Shown piece after piece: positions 28,255 through 36,577 of a stretch of 46,835 nucleotides of DNA. Position 1 is the first letter of the stretch. Every line of letters starts with the position of its first letter. The translations under genes were made by a program, and so were the position numbers. The stretch comes from an uncultured beta proteobacterium (GTDB taxonomy: Bacteria; Pseudomonadota; Gammaproteobacteria; Burkholderiales; Rhodocyclaceae): NCBI GenBank assembly GCA_903886975.1, contig CAISOB010000112.1:1-46835 (forward strand). The letters run 5' to 3'. Below the pieces are notes generated by a model. That model saw only the letters and a list, made by a program, of their open reading frames with translations. It did no database searches and was not told the DNA's origin.

Positions 28255-29571
28255 TCAGAATGACAAGGAATACTGTGCGCCGACAACCCAGATGCTGCTG
28301 TTGTTGTACTCGCCGACGACATCGCCCCGAGCGGCGGCCGTCTGATTGTTGTTGATCTTGCTGTCCCTGACGTAGATGTAGCTCACGCCCAGATCGACAC
28401 GCGAAGCCTTGTCCAGCGTCCACTGGGTGCCGAAGGAGAACCACACGCGATCATTGTCCGGCAGCGAAACGAGGCGCGTGTCGGTTCCCTTGACCGGCGT
28501 CTGGTCATAGGCAACGCCATACTTCAGCTTCCACGCGTCATTCAATTTGTAGTTTGCACCCAAAGCAAAACGCCAGGTATCGCGAAAGTCGGTATCGAGC
28601 CGCTGGGCGAGCGCGCCGTTTTGCGCACCCGAGGCGCGCATGATGTCGACCTTCGGAATCGAACTCCAGCCGGTCCATGAAACGTCGCCGAGCATTTCCC
28701 AGCTATCGCTGAGCTTTTGGGTCACACTCATGATGAAGGTATCAGGCATCGTAATGCTGGCCTTGGCGTCCGACTGGCTCCCGGCGGGCAAACCCGCCAG
28801 CGTCAGATTGCCGAACACGCTGCCGTCGCTCGACAATTTAATCTTGCCATCGGCGTCATATTTGATCTGCGAGCGATAGGACAATCCGACCTTGGTCGAT
28901 GGCGACAGCGTAAACAGGCCGCCGACATTCCAGCCCCACGCGGTATCATCGAGCGTGAGCTTGCTGGTGATCCGATCGCCGAATAGGAGAGGCGCTCCTC
29001 CACCAACCGTTGCCAGACGCGTGTAGGAGGCATCAAGCTTTTGCCAGTTCAAGCCAAGCCCGAGGGAAACGGCGTCATTTACGCGATAGGCGACCGACGG
29101 GTTGATATTGTAAGTCTTGATTTGAAATTTCGAGGACTGGGCCGCGCCTATCCAGCGGTCGTCGTATTCGGTCTTCAGGCCAAAGGGAGCGCCGACGCCG
29201 ATGCCCAAATAGAGATCCTTGGTCAAGGCCCAGGAGGCATAGCCGTTCGGAAGGAATGACCAGCCGCCTGCGTCGCCGCCATTTCCGGTAGTGTTGAGCG
29301 TACCGGCGCTCGATCCCTTGTTGGTAAAACTAAAGCTCGGATCAACGGCGGACACGCCCGCCGAAACTTCGTGCGCCTGCAGCTGCGTCATACCGGCCGG
29401 GTTGAAATAAATCGTGCTGGCGTTCTCGGCTGTGGCAGCCGAACCCGCGAAAGCGTTGCCGATTCCGCTGGCGTTCTGTTCGGTCAGCTGGAAGCCCGAC
29501 GCAGTCGCGGCGCCGGAAAAAGCAACCAGCAGCAATGCCGGAATCAGCTTCATTGAATGCGTTTGTGCCAT
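28255..29571 (-). CDS. fadL: Outer-membrane long-chain fatty acid transporter, FadL/OmpP1 family
   Basis: A 14-strand outer-membrane barrel that lets long-chain fatty acids or similar hydrophobic compounds enter. The 438-residue product has a signal peptide (about 24 residues, cleavage after ATA) and then the FadL hatch start SGFQLTEQNASGIGNAFAGSAATAENASTIYFNPAG. It ends in the aromatic barrel-closing residue of YSLSF. GGAGGG lies six bases before the ATG. It lies downstream of the thioesterase gene with a 92-base gap, so it may have its own promoter or end the fad operon. Some family members carry toluene or other hydrocarbons; the fad context favours fatty acids. Confidence 0.92.
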   Translation of the reverse strand: MAQTHSMKLIPALLLVAFSGAATASGFQLTEQNASGIGNAFAGSAATAENASTIYFNPAGMTQLQAHEVSAGVSAVDPSFSFTNKGSSAGTLNTTGNGGDAGGWSFLPNGYASWALTKDLYLGIGVGAPFGLKTEYDDRWIGAAQSSKFQIKTYNINPSVAYRVNDAVSLGLGLNWQKLDASYTRLATVGGGAPLLFGDRITSKLTLDDTAWGWNVGGLFTLSPSTKVGLSYRSQIKYDADGKIKLSSDGSVFGNLTLAGLPAGSQSDAKASITMPDTFIMSVTQKLSDSWEMLGDVSWTGWSSIPKVDIMRASGAQNGALAQRLDTDFRDTWRFALGANYKLNDAWKLKYGVAYDQTPVKGTDTRLVSLPDNDRVWFSFGTQWTLDKASRVDLGVSYIYVRDSKINNNQTAAARGDVVGEYNNSSIWVVGAQYSLSF

Positions 29572-29663
29572 AAACCCTCCGTTGAACAGCCTGTCATAGG
29601 CGCGCCAGTTCCGCGCCGGGCAAATACCAGACAGATTCTAAAGCGGCTGACGCCGGAACCAAG

Positions 29664-30065
29664 CTATTGTTCGACGCTCGGCAGCTCGCGTTTGACGCCC
29701 TGTTGGTTTATTGCAACATAGGTGAGCGAGGCTTCGGTCACTCTGACGGTAACCGGCTGGGCCGGGTGGCGTTCGGCGAACACTTCGACCTCGACCCGGA
29801 TCGACGTTCGCCCGGTTTCGACGACCTTGGCGAAGAAGCTCACGATGTCGCCGACCGATACCGGCTGCTTGAAGACGAAGGAATTGACCGAGACCGTCGT
29901 GACGCGGCCGCGCGCGCGGCGCATGGCCACCGTCGCCCCGGCAATATCGACCTGCGACATGATCCAGCCGCCGAAGATGTCGCCGTTCTGATTGGCGTCG
30001 TGCGGCATCGGCATGACGCGCAGGGCGGGCTGCCGGTCGGGCAATTGGGCAATGTGATCGGTCAT
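29664..30065 (-). CDS. Acyl-CoA thioesterase, YciA type (hot-dog fold)
   Basis: It hydrolyses acyl-CoA to free acid and CoA, which can release CoA when beta-oxidation backs up. The product is 133 residues. It carries the YciA-type stretch NQNGDIFGGWIMSQVDIAGA (active-site region, about residues 26-45) and PVSVGDIVSFFAKVVETGRTSI, much like E. coli YciA in order and length. The ATG at 30065 overlaps the stop of the FadB-type gene (ATGA), so the two are coupled. A far longer frame reaching 31424 on this strand is an out-of-frame shadow of the upstream gene. Confidence 0.92.
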   Translation of the reverse strand: MTDHIAQLPDRQPALRVMPMPHDANQNGDIFGGWIMSQVDIAGATVAMRRARGRVTTVSVNSFVFKQPVSVGDIVSFFAKVVETGRTSIRVEVEVFAERHPAQPVTVRVTEASLTYVAINQQGVKRELPSVEQ

Positions 30066-32008
30066 TTCGATGATCTCTCTCTGAGGTAATTGAGCGGCCC
30101 GCCGGTGAAAGGCGCGAAGCCGGTGCCGAAGATCACACCGGCGTCGGCCAGATCGGCGTCGGCGACGACGCCCGCATCGACGAGCTGCTGCGTGCGTTCG
30201 AGCAGCGGATTGATCAGGCGTTCCGCAAGCCCGGCCGGAACGGCACCGGCCTTCTCTTTCGCCGGCTTGCCGCCGGCGTAAACGTAAAAGCCGCGGCCGG
30301 TCTTCTTGCCGAGCCGGCCCGAATCGACACGTTCGATCAGGCATCTTGGCGGTTCGGCCTGCGCCGACAGCCCACGGCCGGCGGCGAGCGCGACATCCAG
30401 CCCGACCAGGTCGGCCAGTTCGATCGGCCCCATCGGCATGCCGAAAGCGACCATCGCCGCATCGACCGTCTCCGGCGCGAGGCCCTGATCGACTGCGCGC
30501 ATCGCTTCGAGCATATAGGGCGCCAGGACCGCATTGACGAGAAAACCGGGCGCGCTGCGCACCGGCAGCGGCAGGTGGTCGATCTGCTTGACGAAGACCG
30601 CGGCGCGGCCGGCCATCTTGGCGTCGCCGCCGGCTCCGGAAACGACCTCGACGAGCGGCATGCGTGACACCGGATTGAAGAAGTGGATGCCGACGAGGCG
30701 CGCCGGATTGACCAACGCACCGCGCAGGTCCTCGAGTTGCAGGCTCGAGGTATTGGTCGCCAGCACGGCATCGGCTTTCATCACCGCCTCGAGCTTGGCG
30801 AGCAGCGCCTGCTTGGCTTCGAGATTCTCGTAAATGGCCTCGACGATCAGGTCGGCCTGCGCGGCGCCGTGACCCTCGGGGTCTGGGATCAGGCGATCGA
30901 TCGCATCGCGCAGCTCGATCTTGTCGCGCAGGCGTTTGCCATAGTCGGCGTAGGCGCGCTTCAGCGCCGGCACGATGCGCGCCAGGTCCTGATCCTGCAG
31001 CGTCACCGTCAGGCCGCGAAGGGCGCACCAGGCGGCGATGTCGCCGCCCATGACCCCGGCGCCTACGACATGGACGCGGCGCACCCGCAAGACTCCGTCG
31101 CTCTTGCCGAAACCCCTGAGCCGCTCGCGCAAGTGATAAACGCGCAGGAGGTTGCGCACCGTATTCGAACGCACGATGCGCTCGACGAGTTGCGGCGCGG
31201 CCAGCGCGTTGCCTTGATGTCGTGCCCACATCTCGACGATCGCGTAAGGCGCCGGATAGTGTTCGGGGCGCGCGCGGCTCGCCAGGCGCTTCTTGGCGCC
31301 GGCGGCGACCAGCCCCTTGAGCGGGCCGCCCAGCAGGCGCTGAAGCAACGACGGCTGGCGGCGCGGGGCATTCGAGACGAGCAGCAGCCGCGCGGCGGCG
31401 TCCATCACCCGGGCCGGCACGCAATCGTCGGCGAGGCCGATGCGCCTCGCCTGTTTCGCACCGATCGTCTTGCCGGTGAGCATCAGGTCGAGCGCGGCCT
31501 GCGGGCCGACGCGCGGCGGCAGGCGCAGCATCCCGCCCCAGCCGGGGAAGATGCCGAGCATCACTTCCGGCAACCCGAGCCGCGTCTCCGCCTCGTCGAC
31601 GACGAGCAGATAGCGGCAGGCCAGCGCCAGTTCAAGGCCGCCGCCGACGCAGTGACCGCGCACCAGCGCAAGCGTCGGGTAGTGGACGGCCGCCAGGCGG
31701 TTGAAAAGATCCCAACCGCGGCGCACCAGCGCGATGGCCTTGTCCGTGGTGTCGAGCGCGGAAAACTCGCCGATGTCGGCGCCAGCGATGAAGCCGGCGC
31801 TCTTGCCCGAGCGTATGACCAGCCCCGTCGGCGGCTGTGCGTCAAGTGCCTCGAGAAGCTGCGCGAATTCATCCATCACGGCCTGCGACAACGTATTGGT
31901 CGATTCGCCGGCCTTGTCGAGACTCGCCCAGGCGATGCCCTGCGCGTCGCGCTCGAGCTGCCAGTGCTGATAGGCGCTTGTCATTACGATCCTTGCCCCG
32001 GCACTCAT
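30062..32008 (-). CDS. Bifunctional enoyl-CoA hydratase/3-hydroxyacyl-CoA dehydrogenase (FadB/FadJ type)
   Basis: It catalyses the hydration and the NAD-linked oxidation steps of beta-oxidation. The product has 648 residues, shorter than E. coli FadB (729). Residues about 10-220 are a crotonase domain with oxyanion-hole sequence AGFIAGADIGEF and both catalytic glutamates (GGGLELALA and LGLPEVMLGIFPGWGG). Residues about 305-500 are the NAD-binding part (VHVVGAGVMGGDIA, NTSSL and the catalytic His in GIHFFNPVSRMPLVEVV). Two short C-terminal dehydrogenase domains follow. Start ATG 32008 overlaps the thiolase stop by four bases (ATGA). It is the working counterpart of the decayed dehydrogenase gene downstream of fadL. 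Confidence 0.93.
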   Translation of the reverse strand: MSAGARIVMTSAYQHWQLERDAQGIAWASLDKAGESTNTLSQAVMDEFAQLLEALDAQPPTGLVIRSGKSAGFIAGADIGEFSALDTTDKAIALVRRGWDLFNRLAAVHYPTLALVRGHCVGGGLELALACRYLLVVDEAETRLGLPEVMLGIFPGWGGMLRLPPRVGPQAALDLMLTGKTIGAKQARRIGLADDCVPARVMDAAARLLLVSNAPRRQPSLLQRLLGGPLKGLVAAGAKKRLASRARPEHYPAPYAIVEMWARHQGNALAAPQLVERIVRSNTVRNLLRVYHLRERLRGFGKSDGVLRVRRVHVVGAGVMGGDIAAWCALRGLTVTLQDQDLARIVPALKRAYADYGKRLRDKIELRDAIDRLIPDPEGHGAAQADLIVEAIYENLEAKQALLAKLEAVMKADAVLATNTSSLQLEDLRGALVNPARLVGIHFFNPVSRMPLVEVVSGAGGDAKMAGRAAVFVKQIDHLPLPVRSAPGFLVNAVLAPYMLEAMRAVDQGLAPETVDAAMVAFGMPMGPIELADLVGLDVALAAGRGLSAQAEPPRCLIERVDSGRLGKKTGRGFYVYAGGKPAKEKAGAVPAGLAERLINPLLERTQQLVDAGVVADADLADAGVIFGTGFAPFTGGPLNYLRERSSK

Positions 32009-33294
32009 GGCAGCGTCTCGACCAGCATCGCGCCGCCCATGCCGCCACCGATGCAGATGGCGGCGATGCCGCGCCGCGCGCGCTTTGCGCGCAGGACATG
32101 CAGCAGGTGCAGAACGATGCGCGCGCCCGATGCGCCGACCGGATGCCCGAGTGCAATCGCGCCGCCATCGACGTTGAGGCGATCGACTGGCACGCTACCC
32201 AATGCCGCCGGCAGGCCGAGCTGTTCGCGGCAGTAGGCGTCGGATTCCCATGCGGCAAGACAGGCCAGAACCTGGGCGGCGAAAGCTTCGTTGATTTCCC
32301 AGGCATCGATGTCATCCAAGCCCCATCCCTGACGCGCGAGTATCGGCGTGGCGGCATGCAGCGGGCCGAGGCCCATCAGCGCCGGATCGAGACCGGCCCA
32401 CTGGCTGTCGCTGATCTGGCCGAGCGGCTGCAGTTTCCATTTATCGACGGCCGCGGCGCCGGCCAGAATCAGCCAGGCGGCGCCGTCGCTGATCTGCGAA
32501 CTGTTGCCGGCGGTGACGCGGCCGTATTTCTTGTCGAAAAAGGGCTTGAGCTTGGCCAGCCCGGGGAGGCTCGCATCGGCGCGCACGCCGTCGTCGTCGG
32601 CATAGACGCGGGCCTGCCCATCTACGAGCGAGACGATCTCGCCGTAATGCCCGGCGGCGCGGCCGGCGATGACGTGTTCGTGACTGTGCAGTGAGAATTC
32701 GTCCATCGCTTCGCGCGTGATGCCGAATTTCCAGGCCAGATTTTCGGCGGTCTGCCCCATCAGCAGTCCCACCATCGGATCGGTCAGTCCTTTCATGATG
32801 CCGATCACCGGAGCAAACAGCTGCGCCGGACGCAGGCCGGCGAACACCGCGATTTTCTGCGCCGCCGTCTTGGCCTGCATCAGGCGCGCGAACCACGAGA
32901 CCATCGCCGCGTTGTAGAGCAGCGGCGCGCGCGACAGCGCGTCGCTGCCGCCGGCCAGCACCAGTTGCGAGCGGCCCGATTGAATGTTGACGATGGCCGA
33001 ATCGATGGCCTGCATGCCGCTCGCGCAGTTGCGCATCACGGTCCAGGCCGGGACCGCGTGGCCGCAACCCATGCGCAGCGCCGCAAGGCGGGCGATATTG
33101 GTTTCGTCGGGCGAGGGGCTCGCGCAACCGAGAATGACTTCATCAAAATCGGTCGGCGCGAAGGGCTGGCGCAAAAGCAATGAACGCCCGGCCTGAACCG
33201 CGAGATCAGCGGCCGAAAAAGGGCCGGGCGCATTGCGCGCCTTGAGAAAGGGTGTTCGCGCGCCATCGACGATATACACGGGCTGAAAGGCCAT
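32005..33294 (-). CDS. Acetyl-CoA C-acyltransferase (3-ketoacyl-CoA thiolase, FadA/FadI type)
   Basis: It cleaves 3-ketoacyl-CoA with CoA to release acetyl-CoA, the last step of each beta-oxidation round. The 429-residue product has the nucleophilic cysteine (Cys90) in MRNCASGMQA, NEAFA, the catalytic histidine in GGAIALGHPVG and the second cysteine in AICIGGGMGGA. Its length and style suit FadI. GGAGGGGCA precedes the ATG. It is the second enzyme gene of the operon: 20 bases after fadE and overlapping the FadB-type gene by four. Confidence 0.94.
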   Translation of the reverse strand: MAFQPVYIVDGARTPFLKARNAPGPFSAADLAVQAGRSLLLRQPFAPTDFDEVILGCASPSPDETNIARLAALRMGCGHAVPAWTVMRNCASGMQAIDSAIVNIQSGRSQLVLAGGSDALSRAPLLYNAAMVSWFARLMQAKTAAQKIAVFAGLRPAQLFAPVIGIMKGLTDPMVGLLMGQTAENLAWKFGITREAMDEFSLHSHEHVIAGRAAGHYGEIVSLVDGQARVYADDDGVRADASLPGLAKLKPFFDKKYGRVTAGNSSQISDGAAWLILAGAAAVDKWKLQPLGQISDSQWAGLDPALMGLGPLHAATPILARQGWGLDDIDAWEINEAFAAQVLACLAAWESDAYCREQLGLPAALGSVPVDRLNVDGGAIALGHPVGASGARIVLHLLHVLRAKRARRGIAAICIGGGMGGAMLVETLP

Positions 33295-33314
33295 TGCCCC
33301 TCCAAAGGATAGTG

Positions 33315-35666
33315 TCAGGCCGCGGCTTTTTGCGCCTGCGGCTGTTGCCGGGTAAAGTCGTAATCGTGCGGGAAATCATCGACGTGGATGACCATGTCAC
33401 GCAACTCGTTGCGCCGCTTAAGCAGGGCGAACTCTTCCGGCGTCACCACGCCGAGCGACAAGGCGACCTGCGCGATGTCGCGCACATTGGCTTCGGCAAT
33501 GCCGCGGAACAGGCCTTCCTTTTCGGCCTGGCGTATCTTGTGGTCCACCGGTTCGGCGTCTATCGTCGCCTTGAGCGCGAGTTCGAGCGCGCCGATCGAT
33601 TCGCCGGCGGCCTTGGGCAGGTAGGTTTCGGCGGTCAGGCGATCGCGCGTCGCCGACGGTGCGATCATCAACTGCGCCACCTGGTGCCCGACGCGATCGG
33701 ACGGCACGTCGTAGGGGTGGCCAAGCGGGAAGATGATGCGGTACAGCAGGCCGCCGATGAAGCGGTTCGGAAAGTTGGCGATGACGCCGTCGAAGGCCAT
33801 CTGCGTCTTGTACATCGCGTCCCAAATGGCCCAGTTCATCAGCGGCGCATCGGCGGCCTGGCGGCCCTCAGACTCGTAGCGCTTGAGCGTTGCCGAACAC
33901 AGATAGAGCATCGAAAGAATATCGCCGAGGCGGGCTGATAGCTTCTCGCGGCGCTTGAGTTCGCCGCCCATGACCAGCATCGCGATGTCGGCGAGGAAGG
34001 CGAAGGCCGAGGAGAAGCGGGTCAATTGCTGGTAATAGCGCCGCGTTTCCGGCGCGACCTCGGCCGGCACGGCGACGAAATGCGAGCCGGTCAGGCCGAT
34101 GGCCAGCGCGCGCAGGCAATGGCGGAAGGTGAAAGCGACGTGGCCGAACAGCGCCCGGTCGAAATCGATCAGACCCTGAGCGGCCTGCGGATTCAAGGCC
34201 GCTTGCATTTCCTTGAGCACGTAGGGATGGCAACGGATCGCGCCTTGCCCGAAAATGATCAGGCTACGCGTCAGGATGTTGGCGCCCTCGACGGTGATGC
34301 CGATCGGCAGTTGCTGATAGGCGCGCCCGAGAAGGTTCGCCGGCCCGAGGCAGATGCCCTTGCCGCCGCTGATGTCCATACCGTCGTTGACCACCTGGCG
34401 TGCGCGTTCGGTCACATGGTATTTGGCGATCGCCGAGGCGACCGAAGGCTTCTCGCCGAGATCGACCGCGCTCGCGGTGAATTTGCGCACCGCGTCCATC
34501 GTGTAGGTATAGGCGCCGATGCGCGTCAGCGGCTCCTCTATCCCCTCGAAGCGGCCGATGGCCAGCCGGAATTGGCTGCGCACGCGCGCGTACGCGCCGA
34601 CCGCACGCGCGGTAAGCTGCGACATGCCAGTGAAGGACGAGGGCAGCGAGATCGCCCGACCGGCCGCCAGGCACTCCATCAGCATACGCCAGCCCTGGCC
34701 GGCCATCGCTGCGCCGCCGATGATGTAATCGAGCGGCATGAAGACGTCCTTGCCGTGCGTCGGGCCGTTCATGAACATGGCGTTGAGCGGAAAATGGCGG
34801 CGCCCGATTTCGACGCCGGGCGTGTCGCGCGGCACCAGCGCGCAGGTGATGCCGATATCCATTTTGCCGCCGAGCAGGCCGTGCGGGTCGTAGAGGCGAA
34901 AAGCCAGTCCGAGCAACGTGCACACCGGGCCGAGCGTGATGTAGCGCTTGTCCCAGGTGACGCGCATGCCTAGTACTTCCTTGCCCCGCCACTGACCCTT
35001 GCAGACCGTCGCGTAATCGGGGATCGACGCGGCATCCGAGCCTGCCCACGGGCTGGTCAGCGCGAAAGCCGGAATTTCGATCCCCCGCGCCAGGCGCGGC
35101 AGATAGTGGTTCTTCTGTTCCTCGGTGCCGTAGTGCAGCAGCAACTCGGCCGGGCCGAGCGCGTTGGGCACCCCGACGGAGATCGACAACGCCGAACAGC
35201 GCGTCGACAATTTGGTCATCACCTGGGTGTGCCCGTAGGCGGAGAACTCCAGGCCGCCGTACTTCTTCGGGATGATCATGCCGAGGAAACCTTTCTCCTT
35301 GATGAACTTCCAGGTCTCCGGCGACAGGTCGTAGAGTTCGGTCGTCACCTGCCAGTCATTAACCAGCGCGCAGGCCTGCTCGACCTCGTTGTCCATGAAG
35401 GACTGTTCCTCGGCCGAGAGCTTCGGCACCGGCATGGCCAAAAGCTTCTTCCAGTCGGGATCGCCGCGGAAGAGTTCCCCTTCCCACCAGACCGTTCCCG
35501 CGCCCAGCGCGTCGCGCTCGGTGTCGGACATCTGCGGCAAGACGCTCTTGTAGGTCCTGAAAATGGCGCGCGTCAGCACGATGCGGCGCCAGGGGCGAAT
35601 GCACAAAATCAGTGTGGCGGCGAGCGCCACAAGGAAACCGATTGCGAACAGGTATTGCACGATCAT
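33315..35666 (-). CDS. fadE: Acyl-CoA dehydrogenase FadE
   Basis: It carries out the first, FAD-dependent oxidation of beta-oxidation, giving trans-2-enoyl-CoA. The 783-residue length and layout match the large FadE/YafH type. An N-terminal membrane helix (about residues 3-24) is followed by the acyl-CoA dehydrogenase core (GFLGMIIPKKYGGLEFSAYGH, TSPWAGSDAASIPDY, GLPSS-like SLPSSFTGM, GGKGICLG, EGANILTRSL). A long C-terminal extension of about 280 residues is specific to this class. The ATG overlaps the stop of the upstream TetR gene by four bases (ATGA), so regulator and enzyme are coupled in one operon. Confidence 0.95.
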   Translation of the reverse strand: MIVQYLFAIGFLVALAATLILCIRPWRRIVLTRAIFRTYKSVLPQMSDTERDALGAGTVWWEGELFRGDPDWKKLLAMPVPKLSAEEQSFMDNEVEQACALVNDWQVTTELYDLSPETWKFIKEKGFLGMIIPKKYGGLEFSAYGHTQVMTKLSTRCSALSISVGVPNALGPAELLLHYGTEEQKNHYLPRLARGIEIPAFALTSPWAGSDAASIPDYATVCKGQWRGKEVLGMRVTWDKRYITLGPVCTLLGLAFRLYDPHGLLGGKMDIGITCALVPRDTPGVEIGRRHFPLNAMFMNGPTHGKDVFMPLDYIIGGAAMAGQGWRMLMECLAAGRAISLPSSFTGMSQLTARAVGAYARVRSQFRLAIGRFEGIEEPLTRIGAYTYTMDAVRKFTASAVDLGEKPSVASAIAKYHVTERARQVVNDGMDISGGKGICLGPANLLGRAYQQLPIGITVEGANILTRSLIIFGQGAIRCHPYVLKEMQAALNPQAAQGLIDFDRALFGHVAFTFRHCLRALAIGLTGSHFVAVPAEVAPETRRYYQQLTRFSSAFAFLADIAMLVMGGELKRREKLSARLGDILSMLYLCSATLKRYESEGRQAADAPLMNWAIWDAMYKTQMAFDGVIANFPNRFIGGLLYRIIFPLGHPYDVPSDRVGHQVAQLMIAPSATRDRLTAETYLPKAAGESIGALELALKATIDAEPVDHKIRQAEKEGLFRGIAEANVRDIAQVALSLGVVTPEEFALLKRRNELRDMVIHVDDFPHDYDFTRQQPQAQKAAA

Positions 35667-36409
35667 CGTTTCTTCTCCGCCAAGTCTGAGGCTCTGCGGC
35701 GCGTCGGTGCGGCGCGCTTTGCCGCGGCCATGGCGGACGGCAAGGGGGCACGCAGGCCGCCGAGCAGGAAAGGCATCAGCCGTTCGGCGAGTTTCTTCGC
35801 CTCGCTCTTGGCGTCCAAGGCTTCGCCCGCAGCGTCGCCGATACCCAGGCCGGTGATCACCTGCAGGACATCGGTGCCGGCGATCGCGTAGGACATGGCC
35901 CCGAGCATGAAATGCAGACGCCAGACAATTTCCGCGCGCGGCACATCAGGCAGCGCGCGAAACAGCGCGAGCTTGTAACGCTCGATGACTTCGGCATACT
36001 CGCTGGCGAAGAAGGTCCTGATGAACTCGGCCGGATCGGTCAGCGTGCGGCCGAGCAGGCGCAGGAAGGTCATGCCGCCGTGGGCATCATCCTCGCCGAT
36101 GCGCAGGAGTGTGCCGAAAAAGGCTTCGAGTACTTGCGACGGTTTTAGCGGCGTGCCCTTGGCTTGCTCCTCGAGGGTCGTCAGCACCCGCAAGCGCTCG
36201 CCGTTGAGCCAGCCCAGGCGGCGCCGGAAAACCTCACGCAGCAGGCCCTCCTTGGAACCGAAGTGATAGTTGACCGCCGCGAGGTTGACCCCGGCGGCGC
36301 TGGTGATCATGCGCATCGACGTTCCCTCATAGCCGTACGCCATGAATTCGCGTTCGGCGAAATCGAGTATGCGTTCGCGTGTATCCGGATTGAGCTTATT
36401 TTCCGACAT
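35663..36409 (-). CDS. TetR-family regulator of the fatty-acid degradation operon
   Basis: A predicted repressor that would release DNA on binding an acyl-CoA. From ATG 36409 (MSENKLNPDTRERIL) the product has 248 residues. The TetR HTH lies at about residues 10-57 (ILDFAEREFMAYGYEGTSMRMITSAAGVNLAAVNYHFGSKEGLL), followed by an all-helical ligand-binding domain and a basic C-terminal tail. It is the first gene of the fad operon, overlaps fadE by four bases, and a palindrome plus promoter stand 55-97 bases upstream, so it should also control itself. PsrA and FadP are TetR regulators of this pathway in gamma- and betaproteobacteria. I cannot tell which subgroup this one belongs to. Confidence 0.9.
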   Translation of the reverse strand: MSENKLNPDTRERILDFAEREFMAYGYEGTSMRMITSAAGVNLAAVNYHFGSKEGLLREVFRRRLGWLNGERLRVLTTLEEQAKGTPLKPSQVLEAFFGTLLRIGEDDAHGGMTFLRLLGRTLTDPAEFIRTFFASEYAEVIERYKLALFRALPDVPRAEIVWRLHFMLGAMSYAIAGTDVLQVITGLGIGDAAGEALDAKSEAKKLAERLMPFLLGGLRAPLPSAMAAAKRAAPTRRRASDLAEKKR

Positions 36410-36464
36410 GGTTTCGCGTTTCAAGAGTGCCTGGGTTTCAGACAGTGACCGGAGGCTTTGGTTC

Positions 36465-36476
36465 AAACGTTCGTTT
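36465..36476. promoter_or_regulatory. Candidate operator of the TetR/fad operon
   Basis: AAACG-TT-CGTTT is a perfect inverted repeat with a two-base centre. It lies directly downstream of the predicted -10 of the operon promoter, over the expected start site, where a repressor would block transcription. Its size suits TetR dimers. Binding by the adjacent regulator is inferred from position. Confidence 0.6.
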
Positions 36477-36477
36477 T

Positions 36478-36506
36478 ATACTAGGCGGATGCCATTGCAA
36501 AAGCAA
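36478..36506 (-). promoter_or_regulatory. Candidate promoter of the TetR-fadE operon
   Basis: On the minus strand TTGCTT (36501-36506) and TAGTAT (36478-36483) are 17 bp apart, giving a moderate sigma70 match about 70 bases upstream of the regulator's start codon. The palindrome AAACG-TT-CGTTT begins two bases downstream of the -10. Confidence 0.5.
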
Positions 36507-36577
36507 GCGGCAAGACGCACCGGCGGCGATCAAGTAAAGTAACCGATTCGACACGCCGACAAATATTTCCCGCCGCC

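Noticed and set aside
27788..28444. 218-residue minus-strand frame covering the fad remnant and the terminator
   Set aside because: It begins inside fadL in another frame and crosses the terminator. Only its last third has family resemblance, so a pseudogene is the better reading.
30066..31424. Upstream extension of the thioesterase frame
   Set aside because: It runs out of frame through the FadB-type gene, is rich in Arg and Ala, and has no homology; the ATG at 30065 gives a standard-length YciA protein.
30683..32236. 517-residue plus-strand frame opposite the FadB-type and thiolase genes
   Set aside because: Antisense artefact; both minus-strand genes have complete catalytic motifs and overlapping start/stop codons.
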